From assembly GCA_026985055.1 (NCBI GenBank), contig JALSQZ010000165.1, forward strand, positions 1 to 64,000: 64,000 bases of DNA, written 5' to 3'. The translations under genes and the position numbers were made by a program. The stretch's first letter is position 1. Each line of letters opens with the position of its first letter. This DNA comes from Sedimenticola sp. GTDB taxonomy: Bacteria > Pseudomonadota > Gammaproteobacteria > Chromatiales > Chromatiaceae. Shown here in pieces: positions 9,495-18,448 of this stretch. The notes under the pieces were generated by a model. That model ran no database searches, was not told the origin of the DNA, and saw nothing but the letters and a program-made list of their open reading frames with translations.

Positions 9495-10562
9495 TCAGCA
9501 CCCCGCCAGAGGATCATCCGGATCCACGCCTTCCATAAAGGGCAGATGCCTTTCACGATGAGTCAGCTGATAGACCAGGCCAATCCAGTTGGCCACCACC
9601 GCCTCGGCGGTATCATGCCAGATATTGTCGATACGACCCGCCACCAGCCTTTCCGGAAATTCGGGCAGTTTCTCTCCAGCCTCTCTGGCTCGCTGCAGAC
9701 GCCAGGCATATTCATCGAATATGGCCTTTTGCTGCAGGCTGAAATAATTGTCCGGCATGGGCGGATATTCTGTCAGCTCTCCCGCCATCCAGCGCAGCAC
9801 CTCACGCTTGTACTCCTTGAGCAAAGATACGGTGTCATATTCCGGATGCCCCTGAAAAAATACAAAGCGCAGGCCGTCCGGACTGGTGGCCAGATGCACC
9901 CCAATCTCCTCGCTTTCTACCAGCACCCGCAGATCCGCCGCATGAAACTGTTCCGGCGTCACCGCATTCCAACGGGAATGCGGCACATGAAAACAACTGT
10001 TCACATCCCCCACCAGGGGATGGGTCTTGTCCACCACCCGATGCGGAAATACACCCCAGATCTTCCTCTCCTGAGGCTGGCGCTGTTGTCCATAACGAAA
10101 TTGCAGTACCGCGTGCGTGGCAAGACAGGAACACAGGGTGGAGGTCACATTCTCCCAGGCCCAGTCGATCACCCTGATCAGCGGCTCCCAGAACGGCTGA
10201 TTGGCCAGTTCCGGACCCGTGACATTGGCGCCGGTGATGATCAGGGCATCCAGTCCCTGCTCGCGGATCTCGTCGAAACTTTCATAATAGGCATCCACAT
10301 GCGCCTGCGCTTCGGAACTGCGCGGCAGTTCCGGCAGGGTAAAAGGATGCACATAGAACTGTGCGATGGGATTACTTTCTCCCACCAGACGAAAGAACTG
10401 GCGCTCGGTGGCCGCCAGCGCCTTGTCCGGCATCATGTTGAGCAGTCCGACATGCAGCTCGCGGATATGCTGGTGCATGGCGCGCCCGGAGGGCAGCACC
10501 AGCAAACCTTCCTCACGCAGCCGGGCAAAAGACGGCAGTTGGTTGTGGGCAACCAGAGGCAT
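9495..10562 (-). CDS. metA: homoserine O-acyltransferase (MetA/MetAS family)
   Basis: LNMMPDKALAATERQFFRLVG, IITGANVTGPEL, CLATHAVLQFRYG; start 10560-10562. Confidence 0.9.
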   Translation of the reverse strand: MPLVAHNQLPSFARLREEGLLVLPSGRAMHQHIRELHVGLLNMMPDKALAATERQFFRLVGESNPIAQFYVHPFTLPELPRSSEAQAHVDAYYESFDEIREQGLDALIITGANVTGPELANQPFWEPLIRVIDWAWENVTSTLCSCLATHAVLQFRYGQQRQPQERKIWGVFPHRVVDKTHPLVGDVNSCFHVPHSRWNAVTPEQFHAADLRVLVESEEIGVHLATSPDGLRFVFFQGHPEYDTVSLLKEYKREVLRWMAGELTEYPPMPDNYFSLQQKAIFDEYAWRLQRAREAGEKLPEFPERLVAGRIDNIWHDTAEAVVANWIGLVYQLTHRERHLPFMEGVDPDDPLAGC

Positions 10563-11410
10563 CAGTCTTCCTCCCTGGCAATGGCCGTTTCCAGCAACTG
10601 CAGAAATCCGGCCTCGCTCTTCACCTGGGACAACTCCCTTGAAGTCACTGTATAGCCCTCTTTGGCAATCTTTTCGTAGCGTGGAATGCGCGAGTGGAAC
10701 AGGCGCGGGAATACCCAACGGGTAAAATCATCCGGATCCATTTGCGCCGCATACTCCAGCTGCTGTTCCCGCAGGTAGATATCCAGTTGCTCCAGGAGGA
10801 ACTCGGGGCGGTAGTAAAGGGGCTTGGGAGCCGACTGGGCGCGGGCAATGAGTTGCTTCTCCTGCTCTTCATCAGTGATCTTGATGTACAGAATCAGGGT
10901 ATGTTCAGCGAGCAGCTCCACGACACCAGGCTCATCCAGCTCACACAGGCTGCCACCCATGTCATTGATGAAATGCTTGTATCCATAGACTTCCTGCGCC
11001 TTGCGAATGAAGTCAGGCACATCCCTTACGGCGGCAATCTCGGCTTCCCGGTATTGGGCCTGGCGACGGACAAAATCCTCCAGCGGCACCCCGCCCAGCT
11101 CCGGGTTCCCCAGCTTCCCGACAAAACTCAGCACCGGCCCCAGATCATCCACCTTGATATTGTTGCGAATGTAGATCCAGTCCTTGCGCAGCAGATCACG
11201 CAAAAACGGCTGGCGCATGGCCTGCGCCTTGACCAGATCCAGAATCAGCTCATCCAGATAACGGGTGCCAATACGGTAGTCGCCGGAATAGTGGAACCAG
11301 TCATGCTGGCGCAACATGTTGGAGATATAGGTCTTGCCCACACCGGACATGCCCAGCAGGGTGATCTTCTTGTGCTCCCAGTTGCGGAAGGTTTCAGGAG
11401 TGAACTTCAT
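10562..11410 (-). CDS. P-loop ATPase of unknown function, translationally coupled to metA
   Basis: Walker A GMSGVGKT; stop overlaps the metA start (TGATG). Confidence 0.8.
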   Translation of the reverse strand: MKFTPETFRNWEHKKITLLGMSGVGKTYISNMLRQHDWFHYSGDYRIGTRYLDELILDLVKAQAMRQPFLRDLLRKDWIYIRNNIKVDDLGPVLSFVGKLGNPELGGVPLEDFVRRQAQYREAEIAAVRDVPDFIRKAQEVYGYKHFINDMGGSLCELDEPGVVELLAEHTLILYIKITDEEQEKQLIARAQSAPKPLYYRPEFLLEQLDIYLREQQLEYAAQMDPDDFTRWVFPRLFHSRIPRYEKIAKEGYTVTSRELSQVKSEAGFLQLLETAIAREED

Positions 11411-11442
11411 GCGTTATCCAAATACGGGGCTGATGCCGTATT

Positions 11443-13266
11443 ATGCTATTTATGACTGGGCAAGTGAATCCGTACCGGAAAATTCTGGGCTGGCTGGGAA
11501 AGCAGATGGAGGACATGCGCCTGCATCTGGCCCGGCCCGATGCCCTCATCCAGTTGGCGCTGCTCGGCCTGCTTACCGGTCTGCTCGCCGGCGGGGTCAT
11601 TGTTCTGTTTCGGGTGCTGGTGGAAAACATTCAGAATCTGGTTCTGTATGGCAAGGGAGCGGACGCTTTCGAAACCCTCTCTCTGCTGGAACGCTTTACC
11701 TATCCGCTTCTGGGCGCCATTCTGCTGGCCCTGATGTTCCGCTGGTTCGCCAAGGGCCTGTATGTGCTGGGAGTGGCCCGGGTGCTGGAGCGCATGGCTT
11801 ATCACCAGGGGCACCTGACCACGCGTGGCTTCCTGCTGCAATTCCTGGGGGTAGCCATTGCTCTGGTGAGCGGACATTCCGTGGGACGCGAGGGCGCGCA
11901 TATCTTTCTCGGCGCAAGCACCGGCAGTCTCCTCGGACAGAAGCTGGAATTACCCAACAACGCCGTGCGCACCCTGGTGGGCTGCGGGACGGCCGCCGGC
12001 ATTGCCGCCTCTTTCAACACTCCCCTGGCAGGGGTGATCTTCTCCCTGGAAGTCATCATGATGGACTACCAGCTGGCAAGCTTCATTCCCGTTATCCTCA
12101 GCGCGGTTACGGCCACCGTGGTGTCCAATATGGCGCTGGGCAATGCCGCCGTATTCAGCGTCCCCCTGATGGAACTTGCCAGTCTGAAGGAAATCCCCCT
12201 GGTGATCATGCTGGGCCTGCTCAGCGGCGCCCTGGCGGCTGGTTTCATTCGTCTGGTGCGCGGCATTGCCAGCCAGGGAAAAAGCTGGCCCATCGAAGGA
12301 CAAATGCTGGCCGCCGGGCTTTCCACCGCACTGTTGGGAATGTGGATACCGGAAATCATGGGCATAGGTTATGACACCATCAACCTGACCCTGGTGGGCG
12401 GGTACGGCGCAGGTATTCTGTTACTCATGGCCGGTGCCAAGCTCATCGCCACCAGCATCTGTTCTGCCCTGAACGTGCCCGGAGGAATGATCGGGCCGTC
12501 ATTCTTCATCGGCGCCACCCTGGGGGGCGGCTTTGGCCATATTCTTGCTCACTGGCTGCCCGGCCTGGAGATACAACCCGGCATCTATGCCATGCTCGGC
12601 ATGAGCGCTGTCATGGGCGCCAGCCTGCAGGCGCCCCTGGCGGCGCTCACCGCCCTGCTGGAGCTGACGGACAACCCGCAGATCATCATGCCCGGCATGC
12701 TCGTGGTGGTCATCGCCGGACTCACCGCAAGTGAAATCTTTGGTCAGGAATCGCTGTTCCTCACCATGCTCAAGGCCAAGGGACTGGACTATCGCCAGCA
12801 CCCCGTACTCGCAGCCTTGCGCCGGGTTGGCGTGGCCAGCGTCATGGACAAGAGCTTTGTCCGCAGTCAGCGCCTGATCACTCTCGAAGAAGCAAGGAAA
12901 CTGATAGAAGGAAAGCCCCGCTGGATTGTCATCGTGGAAGACAGGAAACCGCTTTCCATTCTTTCCGGCATTGCTTTGGCCGGGTACCTGGAAGCACACC
13001 ACGACGGTGAACTTCAAGACACTGCCGATCTTCCTCAAACATCGAATCAGACAGATTCGCAAGCCCTCGTCGATCTGCTCACCATCCCGGGAAAACGCCT
13101 GGAGCTGGCGCCGATACAATTGCATGAAACCCTGCAAGAAGCACTGGAGCGGCTGGACAGGGGAGAAGGAGAAGCACTCTATGTAAGGCGCATGTCCGCG
13201 CCGGGGATCTGGCGCATCTATGGCATTCTAACCCGTGAACAGATAGAGTCTTCGTACCGCCTATGA
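11443..13266 (+). CDS. ClC family chloride channel/transporter with C-terminal extension
   Basis: GHSVGREGAHIFLGAS, FNTPLAGVIFSLEV, GGMIGPSFFIGATLGGGFG; about 150-aa C-terminal cytosolic part. Confidence 0.9.
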   Translation: MLFMTGQVNPYRKILGWLGKQMEDMRLHLARPDALIQLALLGLLTGLLAGGVIVLFRVLVENIQNLVLYGKGADAFETLSLLERFTYPLLGAILLALMFRWFAKGLYVLGVARVLERMAYHQGHLTTRGFLLQFLGVAIALVSGHSVGREGAHIFLGASTGSLLGQKLELPNNAVRTLVGCGTAAGIAASFNTPLAGVIFSLEVIMMDYQLASFIPVILSAVTATVVSNMALGNAAVFSVPLMELASLKEIPLVIMLGLLSGALAAGFIRLVRGIASQGKSWPIEGQMLAAGLSTALLGMWIPEIMGIGYDTINLTLVGGYGAGILLLMAGAKLIATSICSALNVPGGMIGPSFFIGATLGGGFGHILAHWLPGLEIQPGIYAMLGMSAVMGASLQAPLAALTALLELTDNPQIIMPGMLVVVIAGLTASEIFGQESLFLTMLKAKGLDYRQHPVLAALRRVGVASVMDKSFVRSQRLITLEEARKLIEGKPRWIVIVEDRKPLSILSGIALAGYLEAHHDGELQDTADLPQTSNQTDSQALVDLLTIPGKRLELAPIQLHETLQEALERLDRGEGEALYVRRMSAPGIWRIYGILTREQIESSYRL

Positions 13267-16164
13267 CGACTCCACGACGACAGTACCCCCAACAAGACGC
13301 GCTTCCATTTCCGACGCCGACAAGGGCTTGTCAAACAGAAAGCCCTGCATGTAATCACAGCCGATCTCCTGAAGAAACAGGCGCTGCTCTTCGGTTTCCA
13401 CACCTTCGGCAACCACCGCTATCCCCAGGCTATCGGCCATGGCGACAATGGCCGTGACCAGGGAAACATCATCCCGGTCATCCGGTATGTCGCGAACGAA
13501 ACTGCGATCCACCTTGAGCGTATCCACGGGAAAACGTTTCAGATAACTCAGGGAGGAATAGCCGGTGCCAAAATCATCGACCGCCAGTTTTACACCACAG
13601 TTCTTGAGTGAATACAGCCACTCTGTGGCCTGATCAGACTCCCTGAGCAACAGATTTTCCGTAATCTCCAACATCAGATACTGGGGATCCAGCCCGCTTT
13701 CCCGCAAAACGCGTTCCAGGGTTTTGCTGTTGAACCCCTTTTCTCGCTGCCGTGCAGACAGGTTCACGGAAAGACTGATGAATACCTGATGCCGTTTTTG
13801 CCATTGCCGGATCTGTCGACAGGCCTCGGCGAATATCCATTCGCCAAGTTCACTGATGAGGCCGCTTTCTTCCGCCAGGGGAATGAACTGGTCGGGACCG
13901 ATCATCCCATGAACCGGATGCTGCCAGCGCATCAGGGCTTCCACACCGACCATTTCATTGCTGTATGCCTCAATGATCGGCTGATAATAGACCCGCAGCT
14001 CACCATTCCCAACCGCATTGCGCAGGTCCTGCTCCAGCGCCACATGACGCTTTACCCGATCCTGCATTTCCTGTTCGAAGAACTGGTAGTGATTACGTCC
14101 TCTGGCCTTGGCCTGATACATGGCCATATCGGCATTGCTGAGCAGGCTTCCCACCATGCTGTCCTCGTCCTGATTTTCGGCATCCACATCTGCGGGAAAG
14201 AGCGTGATGCCAACACTGGCGCCGATGGAAATCTTTCGCTCGCCAAGAGTGAAGGGTCTGGACAGCAGATCGATGATCTTTTGTGCTATGGCAGCTGCGG
14301 CATCCGCGCTGTTCACACCCAGCAACAGGACCACGAATTCATCACCACCAAAACGGGACACCGTATCTGCCTGCCGGAGTTCCGTTTCCAGCCGCTCTGC
14401 CGCCGCCTTCATCAGTTCATCACCCACCACATGCCCGTACAGGTCATTCACTGCCTTGAATCGGTCCAGGTCGATGAACAACACGGCAAACTCCACTGTG
14501 CTACGCCGGGCAAGCAAGGCATTCTGGCGCAACCTGTCCATGAGCAAGGTGCGGTTGGGCAGACCGGTGAGCAGATCGTAATTTGCCTGATAGAGGATTT
14601 TCGCCTCATTGGCACGACGCTGGGTAATGTCCTCCTTTACCCCGATATAGTAGGCGATCTTCCCTTCATCATCCCTTACCGGCGAGATGCGCGCCGACTC
14701 CCAGTAATAGCTGCCATCCTTGCGCTTGTTGTGAAACACGCCCCGCCACTCCTTTCCGGCACTCAGTTGGCGCCACATATGGGCATAATCTTCCTTGCTT
14801 TTGTCACCGCCCTTGAGAATGGAAGGCTTCTGTCCTATGGCTTCTTCCCGGGTGTAGCCTGAAACTTCTTCAAACTTTGGATTGACATATTCGATGACCC
14901 CCTGGGTATCCGTGATGACTACCGAGGCAGGACTCTGGTCCAGAGCGCGTCCGAGCTTGCGCAGTTCCTGTTCCGCCTGCTTGCTACTGGTGATGTCCGT
15001 GCGTACACAGACCATACCCCCTTCCTTGGTGCGGCGGTTACTTGCCAGATACCATTTCTCCCGGCCCACCCGTTCTACATGATACGGCTCTGTCGAACGA
15101 GGTGGGATTCCTTTTTCACAGGAAAGAGGCTTGGCATCCATGCCGGTGCAGGAAATTTTAGAAGCATTCAGCTCACACATGGCTTCGAAAGTCAGCCTGG
15201 TCTTCAGGGGCTTTTCCAGCCAGGGGTAAAAAGAAAGGAAAGTCGCATTCCACAAGACCAGTTTCCCCTCGCGGTCGAACAGGGCAAAGGCTTCGCCCAG
15301 GCTTTCTACCGCATCCTGCAGGCGGTCCCGGGACTGTTCGGCCACATGCCGGGCCCTGGCCAGGCCATTCAGGGTTTTCCACAGCCAGGCCAACAACAGC
15401 AATACGACCGAAAGGAGCACTACCCCAAGCCACAAAGCGTTGCGGTCGTCTTTCTCGCGCTGCGCAACAACAGCCTCGCGCAGTCGGGCATGCCTGGCCT
15501 TGATATCCAGGGAGGCAATCTCCTTCTGCAAATCGCCGATCATGGCGACATTGCGCAGGATCACTTCCACATGACGCAACAATCTGCCGATCTCCGGATT
15601 CGTTTCCCCCTGTTCTTTCAGCTGTTCCAGGGTTTTCCGAATACTGTCAACCGTCATCTTGTCAGGGAACAGATAATGGGTGTAGACATCCACCGGCAAT
15701 GAATACAGCTTGTCATTACGCCCGGCTTTCACCGGCAGCTGATTGCTGACCTCCAGCAAATCAGGAAGATAGAGCAAGCTGTTTCTGACCTGCGCCACAT
15801 GAGACTGGATGCGCTCCACAAGCTGGCGCTTGCTCTGCAGCGCAGAGAGATAGTCTTGCAAGCGGGAGGAAAACAAGCGCGCATAGCGATCCCCGAGGAA
15901 GGCATCCTGCTGCTGCACCTTCTGTGACAACTCACGGATTTTCTTGCTCGACTGGATCAGGGAATCATAGTGCGGCAGATGAAAGGAAATAATCCGCTCC
16001 ATCTCTCTCTCCAGCCGGATATCCTGTTCCTGTATCTGAAAAAGCAGGTCATACAGCCGGCTGCGCTCCTTGAGCAATTGGAATTGGTCATACAGATAGA
16101 AGGACGACAGGATCACGAGCACCAGAACCAGCAGCATCCCTCGGCGAATATCCGGACGCCTCAT
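13261..16164 (-). CDS. sensor domain-PAS-GGDEF-EAL cyclic-di-GMP turnover protein
   Basis: PAS/PAC (GYTREEAIGQ), RQADTVSRFGGDEF (I-site RxxD plus intact GGDEF), EALMRW, DDFGTGYSSLSYLKRFPVDTLK. Confidence 0.95.
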   Translation of the reverse strand: MRRPDIRRGMLLVLVLVILSSFYLYDQFQLLKERSRLYDLLFQIQEQDIRLEREMERIISFHLPHYDSLIQSSKKIRELSQKVQQQDAFLGDRYARLFSSRLQDYLSALQSKRQLVERIQSHVAQVRNSLLYLPDLLEVSNQLPVKAGRNDKLYSLPVDVYTHYLFPDKMTVDSIRKTLEQLKEQGETNPEIGRLLRHVEVILRNVAMIGDLQKEIASLDIKARHARLREAVVAQREKDDRNALWLGVVLLSVVLLLLAWLWKTLNGLARARHVAEQSRDRLQDAVESLGEAFALFDREGKLVLWNATFLSFYPWLEKPLKTRLTFEAMCELNASKISCTGMDAKPLSCEKGIPPRSTEPYHVERVGREKWYLASNRRTKEGGMVCVRTDITSSKQAEQELRKLGRALDQSPASVVITDTQGVIEYVNPKFEEVSGYTREEAIGQKPSILKGGDKSKEDYAHMWRQLSAGKEWRGVFHNKRKDGSYYWESARISPVRDDEGKIAYYIGVKEDITQRRANEAKILYQANYDLLTGLPNRTLLMDRLRQNALLARRSTVEFAVLFIDLDRFKAVNDLYGHVVGDELMKAAAERLETELRQADTVSRFGGDEFVVLLLGVNSADAAAAIAQKIIDLLSRPFTLGERKISIGASVGITLFPADVDAENQDEDSMVGSLLSNADMAMYQAKARGRNHYQFFEQEMQDRVKRHVALEQDLRNAVGNGELRVYYQPIIEAYSNEMVGVEALMRWQHPVHGMIGPDQFIPLAEESGLISELGEWIFAEACRQIRQWQKRHQVFISLSVNLSARQREKGFNSKTLERVLRESGLDPQYLMLEITENLLLRESDQATEWLYSLKNCGVKLAVDDFGTGYSSLSYLKRFPVDTLKVDRSFVRDIPDDRDDVSLVTAIVAMADSLGIAVVAEGVETEEQRLFLQEIGCDYMQGFLFDKPLSASEMEARLVGGTVVVESS

Positions 16165-17150
16165 TCAGCGACCTCGAGCAATGGGTGTTGTCCCGCAAGA
16201 GCATGAAGGAAAGCCTTGATATCCTGAACATCCCGGGAAGGTATGTCGCGCCCCAACTGATAGCGCCCCATGACGACGATGGCTTCTTCCAGGGTCTTCG
16301 CGCTGGCGTCATGAAAATACGGTGCTGTCCAGACGGCCAGGCGCAAACTGGGAACCTTGAAGACATGCATGTCATCCTCTCTGCCCGTCACATTGAAACG
16401 CCCCTTGTCCACCTTGTTCAATGGTGTTTTTCGATCATTGAAGTAATCACCCATGACGCCCATGGAAGCATAGATATTGCCACCCACGGCCTGTCCCTGA
16501 TGACAGGCGATGCACCCATAGTTCTTGAACAGCCTGTACCCCCGCAACTGCTGTTTGCCAAGTGCGCTCTTGTCCCCCTTCAGCCATCTGTCCATGGGAG
16601 AATCCAGGGCAACCAGGGAACGCATGAAATCCGCCAGCGCCCGGGAAATGCCATGCCGGCTGATGCCTTCCGCGGGAAAGGCTTTTCCGAATGCGCTTGC
16701 CAGAGACTCATCCTTTTTCAGCCGTGCAATGACTTCCGGCCAGTTGCCGCCCATCTCCAGGGGATTTTGCAACGGAAAGCTCACCAAAGACTCCAGGGTG
16801 GCGGCACGCCCGTCCCAGAAGTAGGAGATATGAGTGTTGAGGTTGTACACCGTAAGAGCATTGATTTTTCCCAGCTGCCCGCGAATTCCCACGGACACCG
16901 GCATGTTGTCACTGCCGCCAAGCGCCAGCTTGTGGCAATGTGCGCAGCTTACGGTGTTGTCCCCGGACAGGCGCGGATCATGGAAGAGCTTTTCTCCCAG
17001 GGCCACGATTTCGGGATCCAGCCCCGAAACCGGCTGCAATGGCTGAATGGGCTCTATGACGGACGCCCCTCGCGCGTTCGCAAACAAGCCGGCAACCAGC
17101 AATGCCCAGCTTCGTCTCAACAAGCTATGCCCAATATTGCCGATTTTCAT
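16161..17150 (-). CDS. di-heme cytochrome c peroxidase (MauG/CcpA family)
   Basis: Two CxxCH motifs (CAHCHKLALGG, CIACHQGQAVGG), signal peptide. Confidence 0.92.
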   Translation of the reverse strand: MKIGNIGHSLLRRSWALLVAGLFANARGASVIEPIQPLQPVSGLDPEIVALGEKLFHDPRLSGDNTVSCAHCHKLALGGSDNMPVSVGIRGQLGKINALTVYNLNTHISYFWDGRAATLESLVSFPLQNPLEMGGNWPEVIARLKKDESLASAFGKAFPAEGISRHGISRALADFMRSLVALDSPMDRWLKGDKSALGKQQLRGYRLFKNYGCIACHQGQAVGGNIYASMGVMGDYFNDRKTPLNKVDKGRFNVTGREDDMHVFKVPSLRLAVWTAPYFHDASAKTLEEAIVVMGRYQLGRDIPSRDVQDIKAFLHALAGQHPLLEVAE

Positions 17151-17312
17151 CCTTCACTTGCAAATGGCATGCAAACCCCTTTTCCATTCATCTCCCTATC
17201 CTTTCAGCGGTCTCATCACAGCTATCTATATATTTCATTTCCGGCCACATATCAATCCCGGGTCTGTCGGAAACCCCGTTGATCATGTATCCGCCGGCAT
17301 GCCCTGATCCAG

Positions 17313-18203
17313 CTATCTTTTCCCGGTACCGCGCCTTTCCCCCAGTTCGTACAATATCAGCCCGGACAGAATCAACAGGGTTCCGGCCAGCACCATCCAG
17401 GTCAACTTTTCTTGATTGAGCCAGCGTCCCAGCCAGAGTGCGATAATTGGTGTCACCAGGGTAAGCAAGGCAACCCGGGTGGCATCCACATGCCGAAGCA
17501 CATAATAGAAAGCGCCAAAGCCAAGCACCGTTGCCACCGATCCCAGATACAAAATGGAAAGAGCGGCCTTGAGGGGAACCGTCTCCGGCCACTGGCCATC
17601 CGACAACCACCAGCTCAACAGGTACAGGGGCACTGCCACGACCAGGGCGCCGGCGGTAATCTCCACACCATTTCCCTGCCAGCCCAGCGCCTTGGTCCAG
17701 ACCGTGCTGATGGAATGCAGGGTTACGGAAACCATCAGGGCGGCTACACCCAGCCAGGCAGTGGGAGAAAAATGCAGGCTGCCCCAGAAAACCACCACCA
17801 GTCCGGAAATCCCGAGAATCACGCCAAGCAGACGTACACCGCTCAGCGCCTTCTCTCCCAGAAAACGTCTTGCCATGACCCCCGTCATGATGGGCGTCAG
17901 ACCGAACAGCACCGAAATCCAGCCCGAAGGGATGTATTGCGCTCCCCAGTACACACAGATCATTGCGCCAAATATGCCCAGTCCGGCCGCGAGGTAGGTC
18001 TGCAGCGCCTTTCTGTGGGTATGCAAGGACAAGCCCATGAAACGCAGCAGCAGCAGACTGATGAACAAACCGATCACCATCCTGGAAGTTACTCCGAACA
18101 GATAATCGACCTCCGTGGCACTCCACTGAATGGACAGGGGAGTGGTACTCCAGATCATCATCACAGCCAGATAGCTGGCCTGAATGCGCCGCTTCAGTTC
18201 CAT
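17313..18203 (-). CDS. DMT/EamA family permease
   Basis: about 296 aa, ten hydrophobic segments, EamA-like repeats (WTKALGWQGNGVEITAGALVV...). Confidence 0.88.
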   Translation of the reverse strand: MELKRRIQASYLAVMMIWSTTPLSIQWSATEVDYLFGVTSRMVIGLFISLLLLRFMGLSLHTHRKALQTYLAAGLGIFGAMICVYWGAQYIPSGWISVLFGLTPIMTGVMARRFLGEKALSGVRLLGVILGISGLVVVFWGSLHFSPTAWLGVAALMVSVTLHSISTVWTKALGWQGNGVEITAGALVVAVPLYLLSWWLSDGQWPETVPLKAALSILYLGSVATVLGFGAFYYVLRHVDATRVALLTLVTPIIALWLGRWLNQEKLTWMVLAGTLLILSGLILYELGERRGTGKR

Positions 18204-18448
18204 GCACAGATCCGATTATCGTTTACAATAAATAGCTTTATGTTTATAATGTTAATCATTGATAAATAATGTTTTAATTTCCAAATATCCCGCCTGCAGA
18301 AGGGTTTTTCGCGTCCTGCGGACTTGAACCAGACGGCTACTTCGGGCAACCTTACCGGTTCATTGTCCAATTGAACAGCGGTCAGTTCCCGATGTTTCCC
18401 CGAATCTCGATTTCGGGTTTCGCGGTGCTACCCGGAGGTAAAGAGATC

